Source: Lentisphaera profundi (lineage in GTDB: Bacteria > Verrucomicrobiota > Lentisphaeria > Lentisphaerales > Lentisphaeraceae). From it: a stretch of 64,000 nt of DNA. The position numbers and the translations under genes were made by a program. Under the pieces are notes generated by a model. It saw only the letters and a list, made by a program, of their open reading frames with translations. It was not told the DNA's origin and did not search any database. The DNA lies in contig NZ_CP117811.1 in the NCBI RefSeq assembly GCF_028728065.1, forward strand, positions 1,116,001 to 1,180,000, given 5' to 3'. Positions 37,067 through 45,560 of this stretch are shown here, in pieces (within the stretch, counting starts at the first letter, position 1; every line of letters begins with the position of its first letter).

Positions 37067-37816
37067 TTATTTGTGATTTTTCGTGTTTTTAAGTTTAAAT
37101 TGGCGTGGGGTCATGTTCATGACGCGCTTGAATTCCTTGGTGAAATAACTCTGGTCACAGAAGCCGCATTCCAGGGCTATATCGGATAAGTCATAATTTA
37201 AATCGAGTAATTCACAAGCGTGATCAATGCGCAGTTTTTTGATGAATTGAGTGGGGCTACAGCCAAAATATTTTTTAAATTTACGTTCAAAAGTACTGAC
37301 ACTCATAGCACTTTGGTAGGCTATATCTTGGATGTTAAGTGATTTTTTGAAATTTTTCTGAAGGAAAGAGACTGTGTTCTTGAATTCATTATAAGGTTCA
37401 ATACTCTCTTTAGTCATTTTTATATCTCGACTCAAGCCTTCGATACCTACTATTTCGCCAGTATTATTACGGAGTGGAGCTTTTGTGGTCTGAAACCATT
37501 TTACGTTGCCTTGGCCATCACCGACAAGCTCAATTTTACTCGGTACAGATAAGCCACTACTTAAAATATTTAGGTCATCAATACGATGTTTTTCGGCTAA
37601 GTCTTGGCGTTGAATATCGAAGTCACTTTTACCTAGGATGTCGCTGCTGTTATTCATGTGAAAATGCTTCAATAAAGTGTTGTCCACACAGACAAAAATC
37701 CCTTTCGTATCTTTGGCAAAATAAAAGGAATCAATTTGTTCAGTGAGTAGATTGCTTGGTAGCGGGCAGTTGTTTTCCTTATAAAAACTTTTCAAGTAAG
37801 CAAGATCTTTATTCAT
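37067..37816 (-). CDS. AraC-family transcription regulator with PAS sensor domain
   Basis: 249 residues. The N-terminal half (about 25-130) is a PAS/PAC domain: DTKGIFVCVDNTLLKHF, ILGKSDFDI, WFQTTKAPLRNNTGEIVGIEGLSRDI. The C-terminal half (about 145-245) is the double helix-turn-helix of AraC proteins, with IQDIAYQSAMSVSTFERKFKKYF, LSDIALECGFCDQSYFTKEFKR and NMTPRQFK. AraC proteins more often carry cupin sensors; a PAS domain suggests that a small ligand or cofactor is sensed. It is divergent from the catabolic operon starting at 37992 and is probably its activator. Confidence 0.92.
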   Translation of the reverse strand: MNKDLAYLKSFYKENNCPLPSNLLTEQIDSFYFAKDTKGIFVCVDNTLLKHFHMNNSSDILGKSDFDIQRQDLAEKHRIDDLNILSSGLSVPSKIELVGDGQGNVKWFQTTKAPLRNNTGEIVGIEGLSRDIKMTKESIEPYNEFKNTVSFLQKNFKKSLNIQDIAYQSAMSVSTFERKFKKYFGCSPTQFIKKLRIDHACELLDLNYDLSDIALECGFCDQSYFTKEFKRVMNMTPRQFKLKNTKNHK

Positions 37817-37830
37817 TAGCTATCTCTCTT

Positions 37831-37879
37831 TATTTATGCTTCATAATAAATAGCTTGTAGTCTCTATTTATGCAATCAT
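37831..37879. promoter_or_regulatory. Candidate AraC-type direct-repeat operator
   Basis: TATTTATGC followed by TTCAT (37831-37844) and TATTTATGC followed by AATCAT (37865-37879) form direct repeats exactly 34 bp apart, about three helical turns. They lie in the 175-bp divergent promoter region between the regulator and its likely target operon. AraC proteins typically bind such direct repeats. Confidence 0.5.
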
Positions 37880-37991
37880 TTTTTTTAAAGATTGCTTAAA
37901 TTATTATAAAAATTGAAAATCCTGTTATATCACTTTCCCTAAAAGTGTCTTAAACTTAATCAACTTAAAGAAATCCGGAGATAGATCTTAG

Positions 37992-38789
37992 ATGAAGCAA
38001 GATGTAAAAATAGCATACGAAATTCGCGGTGAAGGTGAGCCTTTAATTTTAATTATGGGTTTAAGTGCTCGTGGAGCTTTTTGGGAAGATCATATTTTAG
38101 AGTATGAGAAACATTTTAAATGTATTATCATCGATAATCGCGGCGCAGGAGACTCGGATAAACCGGAAGGCCCTTACACGAGTAGAATGATGGCCGACGA
38201 TACTGCAGGTCTCATTAAAGAATTAAACTTAGGCAAATGCCATGTCGCAGGAATCTCCATGGGTGGAATCATTGCTCAAGAACTTGCGATCAATTATCCA
38301 GAGATGATTCAGTCTTTAGTGATTATTAGTAGCTGGGCAAAATGTGATGCTTATGCGCTACAGGTATTTGATCATTTCAAGGACATGAGAAAAATTGCGA
38401 CTCCCGCAGATTTCATGAAGTTGCTTCAGTTATGGATTTTTGCACCACCATTTTTCGCAAATCCTGATTGCGCGGAAGCCATTATTGAAGGGCAGGAGAC
38501 CGCTCACGAAAACCATATGGAACTTCACGCTTTCTCAGCACAGGCAGATGCCTGCATGGCTCACGATTCTATTTCACGAGTTTCCGCGCTAAGTCAGTTT
38601 CCGACACTAATCACGGTGGGAGAGCAAGATATTTTCACCCCAGTTAAGTTTTCACAAGAGCTCAATCAGCTTATCGAGGGTTCAGAATTAAAGATCTACC
38701 CAGGAACGGGACATGCGCATCACTGGGAAGTCCTCGAAGACTTCAATCGTGATACGACAGAATTTATGTTAAAACATTCAAAGAAATAA
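37992..38789 (+). CDS. Alpha/beta hydrolase (lactonase/esterase-like)
   Basis: 265 residues. Classic fold start GEPLILIMGLSARGAFW (oxyanion loop), DNRGAGDSDKP, nucleophile serine in GISMGGIIAQ, acid in VGEQDIFTPV and histidine in GTGHAHHWE. It resembles enol-lactonase/esterase members. First gene of the catabolic operon with CCGGAG upstream, so it may open a lactone or remove an ester group from the sugar substrate. The real substrate is unknown. Confidence 0.82.
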   Translation: MKQDVKIAYEIRGEGEPLILIMGLSARGAFWEDHILEYEKHFKCIIIDNRGAGDSDKPEGPYTSRMMADDTAGLIKELNLGKCHVAGISMGGIIAQELAINYPEMIQSLVIISSWAKCDAYALQVFDHFKDMRKIATPADFMKLLQLWIFAPPFFANPDCAEAIIEGQETAHENHMELHAFSAQADACMAHDSISRVSALSQFPTLITVGEQDIFTPVKFSQELNQLIEGSELKIYPGTGHAHHWEVLEDFNRDTTEFMLKHSKK

Positions 38790-38798
38790 GGATATAAA

Positions 38799-39638
38799 AT
38801 GACTAAAATTAAAATTGCAAGTGAGCACTACGCATGGGTAATGGCGGGATGTATTAATCCAGACGAACCCTACACAGATAAAATTGGTCACATGGCAAAA
38901 ATTTGTGGTGAAGCAGGCTTCGAAGGTTTCGAGCCGATTGATAAATTTATGTATAGTTCTTATGATGGAAAAGTTCTTCAGGCAGAAATGAAAGAAGCTG
39001 GTATTGAACTTTCTTCAGTTGTACTTCTCGATGATTGGCTCAATCCACAAGAAACGGACGCGGAACGTATCGCATCAGATAAATTGATCGACTTCTTGGC
39101 GACTTATTTCCCCGATGCAGTAATGATGCTCTGCCAGATGCCGACCACTCGTGAAGATGATACTCTCATTGAGCGTCAAGATAATCTCATCTCCTGTATC
39201 AATGAAATTTCTCGTCGTGCAGTAGCTAAGGGCATTAAGTGCTCCTACCACCCGAACTCTCCTGAGTCATCTATTTGGCGTACACAATCAGATTATGATC
39301 GCTTATTACCGATGCTCGATTCAAAAGTAATTGGTTGGACTCCGGATGTAGGTCACATGGCGTACACGGATATGAATCCAGTACAAATGATGCGCGATCA
39401 TCGTGCCCTCGTTAATCATGTTCATTACAAAGATATGCATAAAGACAAGTCTTGGGCACTTATGGGCGAAGGTACTGTCGACTTCAAAACTCTTACACAA
39501 GACCTTGTAGACACTAATTTCGAAGGCTGGATTATCGTTGAAGACGAGTGTGAGCGTTCGGTTAATGAACCTGATCAAGTAACAATCGAATGTGGAGAGT
39601 ACACAAAAAATGTACTTGTACCCATTATCCAAGGATAA
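38799..39638 (+). CDS. Sugar phosphate isomerase/epimerase family (xylose-isomerase-like TIM barrel)
   Basis: 279 residues of the AP-endonuclease-2/IolE-IolI type TIM barrel. Metal ligands fit the pattern: CSYHPNSPE, the DVGHMAY segment, HVHYKDMH and a late IIVEDECE. Such enzymes epimerise or isomerise keto-sugars and inosose-like compounds with a divalent metal. It lies 9 bases behind the hydrolase gene. A second member of the same superfamily closes the operon at 44642, so each probably acts on a different intermediate. Confidence 0.83.
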   Translation: MTKIKIASEHYAWVMAGCINPDEPYTDKIGHMAKICGEAGFEGFEPIDKFMYSSYDGKVLQAEMKEAGIELSSVVLLDDWLNPQETDAERIASDKLIDFLATYFPDAVMMLCQMPTTREDDTLIERQDNLISCINEISRRAVAKGIKCSYHPNSPESSIWRTQSDYDRLLPMLDSKVIGWTPDVGHMAYTDMNPVQMMRDHRALVNHVHYKDMHKDKSWALMGEGTVDFKTLTQDLVDTNFEGWIIVEDECERSVNEPDQVTIECGEYTKNVLVPIIQG

Positions 39639-39640
39639 AT

Positions 39641-41605
39641 ATGAAAAGTCTTTGGAATGATGCTGAAGCATCAAAATATGCAGATGATGATCTTGGGATG
39701 CGAGTCTATACTTCGCGATTGCTCGGACAAAGTGAGGACCTCGTTTTACACGGCGGCGGCAATACTTCGGTAAAATCAAGTCAAGAAGATATCTTTGGCA
39801 ATGAAATTGAAGTGCTCTATATCAAGGGCAGTGGCTGGGATTTAAAAACAATTGAGAAAGCCGGCTTCTCTCCTGAGCGTCAAAAAGAATGCCTCTTATT
39901 AGCAGGTATGGATGAACTCAGCGATGTAGAGATGGTCAAGCAATTGCGCTTAGCCTTACTCGACCCCGCCGCGCCTAATGGTTCAATCGAAACTCTCGTT
40001 CACGCTTGTATCCCTTTTAAGTATGTCGATCATAGTCACGCCGACGCGATTGTGGTTATTTCTAATAGCGAGACGTATAAAGGTCAATTAGATTCTTTAT
40101 TCCCAGAACTTTTAATTCTTCCTTACGTGATGCCAGGTTTTGATCTTGCTAAGCAATTCGATACTGCCGTTAAAGAAGGTTTGCTCAACGGCAAAAAAGG
40201 CGTCATCCTCTGTGGTCACGGACTCTTTACTTTTGCGGATGACGCGAAAGAGAGTTATGAACTGCATATTGAAGCAGTTAATAAAGCGGAAGAATTGATT
40301 TCAGATAAACGTTTGCAGGCACGCCAAGAAGCTCAGGCAGAAAATCTCGATTTACTCGCACTCGCAACAATCAGAAAAGAAGTCTCACAGCTTCGTGGTT
40401 CAGCAGTTACCATCAAAGTTGATCAATCAAAAGAAGCAGTGGGTTTTTCTAAACGCTCCGATGTCGCCAGTATTGCGACGCGTGGAACACTGACCCCCGA
40501 TCATAGTATTAGAACTAAGCGTACTCCCGTAATTATTGGCGATGATTCAGCCAAGTCCTTAGCTGATTTTCAGCAGGATCACGAAGCCTATTTTGCTCGC
40601 AATGCGGGGCCTGAGCACACTATCCTTGATCCAGCACCACGCTGGGCCGTTTGGAAAGATGCGGGGATTTTAAGCTTTGGCGTCAATCGCAAAGAAGCTG
40701 GCCAGATTAGTGATATTGCTCGTCATACTGCCAATGGTATTCAAGATGCTGAAGCTCTAGGCGGATGGTGCCCCGTTGGCGAAAAAGATCTTTTCGAAAT
40801 TGAGTACTGGGAACTCGAGCAACGCAAGCTCAATAAAGGTGGTTCTAAGCCCATGCTTCAAGGACAGATTGCGATTGTTACCGGCGCAGCAGCTGGAATT
40901 GGCCGCAAATGTGCCGAAGATCTCATGAGTCATGGTGCTTTAGTTGTTGGTATCGATATCTCACCGAGTATTGAGTCATTCACTGGTCCAAACTCACTTG
41001 GCCTTATTTGTGACATTGGCAATGAAGATCAACTCAAAAACGTTGTCGAACAGACCGTAGCAACTTTCGGTGGACTCGATCTCATTATTTGTAATGCGGG
41101 AATTTTCACCGCAGGTGAATACGTCGAAGAACTCGATAGCAATAAATGGGATTTAACTCTAAGAATCAATCTCACTGCGAACCAACTTCTCGTTAAACAC
41201 GCAACGCCTTACCTCAAGCAGGGCATTGAACCGGCCATACTATTTGTCGGCTCAAGAAATGTTGGTGCTCCAGGTCCTGGTGCCGCCGCTTACTCGGTTT
41301 CAAAAGCCGGCTTAACTCAGCTCGCTCGTGTATTAGCAATGGAATTAGCACCAAGTGGTATTCGCGTCAACGTCATCCATCCCGATGCTGTTTTCGATAC
41401 GGATCTTTGGACTCCAGAAGCCTTAGCGCGATCCGCTGAACGTTATGGTATGACGATTGAACAGTACAAGACAAGAAATCTTCTTAGCACCGAAATCAAA
41501 TCTACTGATATCGCCGAAATGTGTACGGCTTTAGTGGGTCCCTTATTCAACAAAACTACCGGCGCGCAGATTCCTGTTGACGGTGGTAATGACCGCATTA
41601 TCTAA
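39641..41605 (+). CDS. Bifunctional class II aldolase / short-chain dehydrogenase fusion
   Basis: 654 residues from ATG 39641, two bases after the previous stop. Residues 1-~400 form a class II (zinc) aldolase: VLHGGGNTSVK, VDHSHADAIVVI and CGHGLFTF with the zinc histidines. Residues ~405-654 form an SDR dehydrogenase: IVTGAAAGIGRK, CNAGIFTAG and the catalytic AAYSVSKAG. The architecture is that of rhamnulose-1-phosphate aldolase/alcohol dehydrogenase proteins. It would cut a ketose phosphate to DHAP plus an aldehyde and oxidise or reduce one product. Sugar specificity cannot be read from sequence. Confidence 0.9.
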   Translation: MKSLWNDAEASKYADDDLGMRVYTSRLLGQSEDLVLHGGGNTSVKSSQEDIFGNEIEVLYIKGSGWDLKTIEKAGFSPERQKECLLLAGMDELSDVEMVKQLRLALLDPAAPNGSIETLVHACIPFKYVDHSHADAIVVISNSETYKGQLDSLFPELLILPYVMPGFDLAKQFDTAVKEGLLNGKKGVILCGHGLFTFADDAKESYELHIEAVNKAEELISDKRLQARQEAQAENLDLLALATIRKEVSQLRGSAVTIKVDQSKEAVGFSKRSDVASIATRGTLTPDHSIRTKRTPVIIGDDSAKSLADFQQDHEAYFARNAGPEHTILDPAPRWAVWKDAGILSFGVNRKEAGQISDIARHTANGIQDAEALGGWCPVGEKDLFEIEYWELEQRKLNKGGSKPMLQGQIAIVTGAAAGIGRKCAEDLMSHGALVVGIDISPSIESFTGPNSLGLICDIGNEDQLKNVVEQTVATFGGLDLIICNAGIFTAGEYVEELDSNKWDLTLRINLTANQLLVKHATPYLKQGIEPAILFVGSRNVGAPGPGAAAYSVSKAGLTQLARVLAMELAPSGIRVNVIHPDAVFDTDLWTPEALARSAERYGMTIEQYKTRNLLSTEIKSTDIAEMCTALVGPLFNKTTGAQIPVDGGNDRII

Positions 41606-41650
41606 ACTTTAAGTTCAAAATATAATTAAATAAAAAACAAGGAAAATAAA

Positions 41651-42523
41651 ATGGCAGATCTAGACGACATCAGAGACGGAAATAACTTTGGAATTGGCAT
41701 TGCAGCTAAAACTGACGGCTTTCACCTCAAAGGTTTAAACAATACTGACTGGGGCCTCAAAAACCGTCTCTCACGTATTTTTAATAGAAAATCTGGCCGT
41801 ACGGTCATGCTTGCATTCGATCACGGTTTCCTCATGGGACCAACTTCTGGTCTTGAGCGTATCGACATCAACATTGCTCCACTTGCTGAGCATGCTGACT
41901 GTCTAATGGGAACTCGCGGTATGATCCGTAGTTCTATCCCTGCAGATTGCGAAACACCAGTTTGTTTGCGTACTGATACGGGTACGACGATTTTAACAGA
42001 AATGAACCACAATGTACTAATTGCTGAAGAAGAAGCCATTCGCATGAATGTTTCTGCAATGGCTGCTATGCTCGCAATCGGAGACAAAGATACTGAGGCG
42101 ATTACTATTGCCAACTTCAGTCGCCTTGTTGACATCGGTATGAAATACGGCATTCCAGTGATGGGTGTGACCGCAGTCGGTAAAGACATGGCTCGCGATG
42201 CTCGTTACTTCGGTATGGCTGCACGTGTTTGTGCCGAAAATGGTGCCAGCATTGTAAAAACTTACTACACTGAAGGTTTCGAAAAAGTTGTGGCAGCTTG
42301 CCCAGTACCAGTCGTTATTGCCGGTGGCAAGAAACTTCCTGAACTCGACGCTCTCGACCTTTGTTACAAAGCTATTCAGTGCGGCGCCGCGGGTGTTGAT
42401 ATGGGACGTAATGTCTTCCAGTCAGAAGCACCTTTAGCGATGATGCAAGCTGTTAAATCAGTTGTTCATGATGACAGCACACCTGCTGAAGCTTTCGAAC
42501 TTTATCAGGACCTCGCAAACTAA
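41651..42523 (+). CDS. lsrF: LsrF-type class I aldolase/thiolase
   Basis: 290 residues, co-linear with E. coli LsrF as I recall it: MADLDDIRDG, LSRIFNRKSGRTVMLAFDHG, GPTSGLERIDINIAPL, the Schiff-base lysine in SIVKTYYTEGFE, VIAGGKKLPE and GVDMGRNVFQSEAP. LsrF transfers the acetyl group of 3-hydroxy-5-phosphonooxypentane-2,4-dione to CoA, giving acetyl-CoA and DHAP in AI-2 breakdown. Here no Lsr transporter or LsrK is present, but an LsrG-like gene is three genes on. The substrate may thus be a related phosphorylated diketone from a sugar. Confidence 0.88.
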   Translation: MADLDDIRDGNNFGIGIAAKTDGFHLKGLNNTDWGLKNRLSRIFNRKSGRTVMLAFDHGFLMGPTSGLERIDINIAPLAEHADCLMGTRGMIRSSIPADCETPVCLRTDTGTTILTEMNHNVLIAEEEAIRMNVSAMAAMLAIGDKDTEAITIANFSRLVDIGMKYGIPVMGVTAVGKDMARDARYFGMAARVCAENGASIVKTYYTEGFEKVVAACPVPVVIAGGKKLPELDALDLCYKAIQCGAAGVDMGRNVFQSEAPLAMMQAVKSVVHDDSTPAEAFELYQDLAN

Positions 42524-42541
42524 TTTAGGTTTAACTACATA

Positions 42542-42668
42542 AGGCCGTAAAATGTGTACGAAGCACACTATTCGCCTGGTCCAGGACTGGCAAGTCCTTG
42601 CTGGGGAGTTCGAGGGGACAGCGTCCCTTCGTGTGCGAAGCACCAATGAAAATATCTTACGGCGTAAC
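42542..42668 (+). repeat. Structured repeat, copy 1 (GGCA-loop family)
   Basis: Intergenic between lsrF and dhaL. GCCGTAAAAT near the left end pairs with ATCTTACGGC near the right end. Inside are GTGT/ACAC arms around ACGAAGC, AGGACT-GGCA-AGTCCT (42583-42598), and GGGAC-AGC-GTCCC (42615-42627). It shares core and orientation with the copy at 45561-45697. Confidence 0.8.
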
Positions 42669-42707
42669 CTGGTTAATAGAAAAAACTCGAATAATTAAGG
42701 AGAGATT

Positions 42708-43358
42708 ATGGAAAATTTAAAACTCAATGATGTCTATGCCATTCTTGGCAATGTGACTGAAATCATTTGCGAAAATGCGATACATCTCTGTGAACTTGAT
42801 TCCGTCGTTGGTGATGGTGATCATGGGACCACAATTCGTCGTGGTGTTAAAGCTGCACAGATAAAAATTGATACTGAAAAACCTCAGCAATTAGATAAAC
42901 TTTTTGCGGCCTACGCAATGGGCATGGTTTCTACCATGGGTGGCGCTTCGGGACCTATCTTTTCCAGTCTCTTTTTGGGCATGGGCATGACGGTTCATGG
43001 TTCTGAAGAAATGAACTTAGCTCACCTCATTGAATCCTTTGAGAGTGGTTTAGCACGCGTTCAAAAAATCGGTAAATCAGCTGAAGGGGATAAGACACTC
43101 ATTGATGCCTTAGCACCTGGAATTCGAGCCCTTAAAAAAGCTCAAGAACAAAATCTCGATTTAGCTTCAGCCTTAGGAATGATGCATGAAGCTGCACTTG
43201 CAGGACTCGCACACACCAAAGAACTCGTGGCCAAAAAAGGCCGTTCGCGTTATGCCGGTGAGCGTGGTTTAGGCCATGCCGATGCTGGAGCGACTTCGGT
43301 TTGTCTCATTATCGACTGCTTTGCGAAGCAGGCAAATAAGGAACTCAATCATGCGTAA
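42708..43358 (+). CDS. dhaL: Dihydroxyacetone-kinase-type subunit DhaL (nucleotide-binding)
   Basis: 216 residues. The phosphate donor half of DhaK-type kinases: GDGDHGTTIRRG (metal and phosphate binding aspartates), MGMVSTMGGASGPIFSSLF, KSAEGDKTLIDALAP and the C-terminal GERGLGHADAGATS. Paired with DhaK just downstream (8-bp overlap), it forms an ATP- or PTS-dependent kinase of DHA, erythrulose or another short ketose. A good AAGGAGAG site precedes the ATG. No DhaM phosphotransferase is seen, which favours ATP. Confidence 0.9.
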   Translation: MENLKLNDVYAILGNVTEIICENAIHLCELDSVVGDGDHGTTIRRGVKAAQIKIDTEKPQQLDKLFAAYAMGMVSTMGGASGPIFSSLFLGMGMTVHGSEEMNLAHLIESFESGLARVQKIGKSAEGDKTLIDALAPGIRALKKAQEQNLDLASALGMMHEAALAGLAHTKELVAKKGRSRYAGERGLGHADAGATSVCLIIDCFAKQANKELNHA

Positions 43359-44346
43359 ACTCATAAATGATCCCGAAAATTTAGCTCTTGAACTCATCGA
43401 TGGCTTCTGTCTGACCAATAAGAAAAAAGTTAAACGCATGGCGCCGCATGTTTGTGCTCGTGTCGACGCCCCCATCAAAGGGAAAGTCGGTATTGTCATT
43501 GGTGGTGGAGCAGGGCACGAACCCTTGTTTCTTGAGTTTATCGGCCAAGGTATGGCGGATGCCTCAGTTCATGGTCAAGTCTTTACGGCTCCAACTCCTG
43601 ACAAAGTATTAGACGCAATCAAAGCGGCTGATTCAGGCGAAGGCGTTATCTTGCTTTACAATAACTATGCTGGTGATGTCATGAACTTCGATATGGGCCA
43701 AGATTTTGCCCGCCTCGAAGGACACAAAGTTGAAACTGTGCTCATCAATGATGAAATTTCAGCCTTTCCACCCGATCAAGCCGAAGAACGTCGTGGTACC
43801 ACCGCGGATCACTTGGTGATTCATGTTGCGGGAGCCGCAGCTGAAGCAGGCATGGGCTTTGATGATCTCAAAAAATTGCTCGAAAGAGCGGTGTTTAATT
43901 GCCGTTCACTCGGGGTATCTACTTCTGAATGTACCTTGCCAGAAACCGGCCTCAAAACTTTTGAGCTTGCCGAAGGACGCATGGAATTTGGTATGGGTAT
44001 TCACGGTGAAGCGGGTATTGAACAAGTGGATCTCATGACTGCAGATGAAACTGCCGAACGTTTGATCGATGGTATTATTGCTGATCTGCCCTTCAAATCG
44101 GGTGATGACGTGATTGCACTCGTCAATGGCTACGGAGCTACAACGCGTATGGAGATGTTTATTGTTATGCGTCACATGCACAAATATATTGAGTCTAAAG
44201 GCATGACCATTCACGAAACTGAGCTCGGTGAATTCTGTACTGCTCAAGAAATGGCAGGAGTTTCAGTTACACTGATGAAACTTGATGATGAACTCAAAAA
44301 ATATTATGATATGCCCGCAGACAGCCCGGGTTACGTGAAGGTATAA
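43351..44346 (+). CDS. dhaK: Dihydroxyacetone-kinase-type subunit DhaK (substrate-binding)
   Basis: 331 residues from ATG 43351, which overlaps the dhaL stop. The substrate half: GGGAGHEPLFLEFIGQGMADASVHGQVF, NYAGDVMNFDMG, the covalent-substrate histidine in GMGIHGEAGIEQ, and GVSVTLMKLD near the end. It binds the keto group of short ketoses through a hemiaminal. In this operon the substrate could be dihydroxyacetone, erythrulose or a deoxy-ketose; sequence alone does not say. Confidence 0.9.
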   Translation: MRKLINDPENLALELIDGFCLTNKKKVKRMAPHVCARVDAPIKGKVGIVIGGGAGHEPLFLEFIGQGMADASVHGQVFTAPTPDKVLDAIKAADSGEGVILLYNNYAGDVMNFDMGQDFARLEGHKVETVLINDEISAFPPDQAEERRGTTADHLVIHVAGAAAEAGMGFDDLKKLLERAVFNCRSLGVSTSECTLPETGLKTFELAEGRMEFGMGIHGEAGIEQVDLMTADETAERLIDGIIADLPFKSGDDVIALVNGYGATTRMEMFIVMRHMHKYIESKGMTIHETELGEFCTAQEMAGVSVTLMKLDDELKKYYDMPADSPGYVKV

Positions 44347-44640
44347 ATGATTACTAAATGGATAGAGTTTACTGTCGAAGAAAATGACGTAAATGCTTTT
44401 TCACTAGCTATGACCAAACTTGAACTCGAATCAAGTCAAGAGCAAGGCTGTGCCCATTATAGCGTTTACCAAAGCAAAGATGAGGCCGCATTATTCACGG
44501 TCTTAGAGAGCTGGGAAACGTCAGAGGCTTTTGAAGCTCATCGTGTAGCACCACATATCGCAGAGTTTAAGACTCAATGCGCAAAAATGATTTTAAATAA
44601 AAGAGCCCTAGAGCTCAATGCAATAAGAAAGGAGAACTAA
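44347..44640 (+). CDS. Antibiotic-biosynthesis-monooxygenase-fold protein, LsrG-like
   Basis: 97 residues of the dimeric ABM alpha+beta barrel (TKWIEFTVEENDVNAF, LELESSQEQGCAHYSVYQSKD, VLESWETSEAFEAHRVAPHIAEF). LsrG belongs to this fold and isomerises phospho-AI-2 to the substrate of LsrF. Co-occurrence with an LsrF homologue in one operon makes an LsrG-type isomerase the best guess. Other ABM proteins are oxygenases, so this is inference. Its start directly abuts the dhaK stop. Confidence 0.75.
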   Translation: MITKWIEFTVEENDVNAFSLAMTKLELESSQEQGCAHYSVYQSKDEAALFTVLESWETSEAFEAHRVAPHIAEFKTQCAKMILNKRALELNAIRKEN

Positions 44641-44641
44641 G

Positions 44642-45550
44642 ATGAAAACCTCAATCGGAACATGGGCCTACACAATTGGCCCCTACGAAACTAAACCCGT
44701 TGATTTTGATACCGTATGCCAAAAACTTTCAGACTTGGGTTATGATGGCCTCGAGTTGGGTTCTTTTCCTCCTCACCCCAATCCAGATGACTTGCCCACA
44801 AAAGAATCTCGCCAGGCAGTGGTCGAAAAAATTAAATCTTATGGTCTCCAGATTAGTGGTATCGCCGCCAATCTCTGGGGCGAAAACCTTGTTGATGCAG
44901 AAGACAACTCAAAATACGTCGCTGAATTCAAAAAGAACTGCGAATTCTCAGTAGATATGGGCATCAAAACCATTCGTGTTGATACCGTTCAACCACCAAC
45001 AATTTTTGAGACTGTGGATTACGCAACAGCCAAAAAACGTGTTGTTGATACTTGGAATGAGTGCTGCGATATCGCTGCTGAGTACGATCTTGCAGTGACT
45101 TGGGAAGCTGAGCCCGGCTTTGCTTTCAATAAGCCTTCTGAGATCATGGAAATTCTTGATGCCATTCAAAAACCAAATTTTGGTTTCCTCTACGATACTT
45201 GTCATGCACAGATCATGACTGTTATGGGTACACGTCAGAATGGTGAGAAAGAAGTTTTTGAATGCCAGACTGAGTTCCTCAAAATGGTAGGCCCACGCAT
45301 CAATCACGTTCACTTGATTGACTCAAATAATAAGTGTCACCAAGATGCTAATGGTGAAGACGAAACATCCGCTCACCCACCTTTCGGACTCGGCATCCTC
45401 GATTTCGACAAGATCGTTCCGGCCATCCTTGAGTATCACCCTGCAGATGCTTGGTGGACAAATGATCTTTGTTTCTGGGACGACGCCTGGGGTGCCACTG
45501 AAACATGTATCAAATTCATGGATAAGCTCAACGAAAAATACTCAGCGTAA
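44642..45550 (+). CDS. Second sugar phosphate isomerase/epimerase (TIM barrel)
   Basis: 302 residues of the xylose-isomerase-like TIM-barrel family: KLSDLGYDGLELGSFPPHPNPDD, the metal-binding glutamate in VTWEAEPGFAFN, LYDTCHAQIM, RINHVHLIDSN and a final ELYH-type WTNDLCFWDD. It differs clearly from the member at 38799. The start follows the ABM gene by one base, with AAGGAGAA inside the end of that gene. It is the last gene of the operon, followed by a structured repeat and a terminator. Confidence 0.83.
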   Translation: MKTSIGTWAYTIGPYETKPVDFDTVCQKLSDLGYDGLELGSFPPHPNPDDLPTKESRQAVVEKIKSYGLQISGIAANLWGENLVDAEDNSKYVAEFKKNCEFSVDMGIKTIRVDTVQPPTIFETVDYATAKKRVVDTWNECCDIAAEYDLAVTWEAEPGFAFNKPSEIMEILDAIQKPNFGFLYDTCHAQIMTVMGTRQNGEKEVFECQTEFLKMVGPRINHVHLIDSNNKCHQDANGEDETSAHPPFGLGILDFDKIVPAILEYHPADAWWTNDLCFWDDAWGATETCIKFMDKLNEKYSA

Positions 45551-45560
45551 AGATTAATTT

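Noticed and set aside
41651-44640. A standard AI-2 (lsr) operon
   Set aside because: The LsrK kinase, LsrR regulator and LsrABCD transporter are all missing, and the other operon genes are unrelated to lsr, so only parts of the chemistry appear shared.
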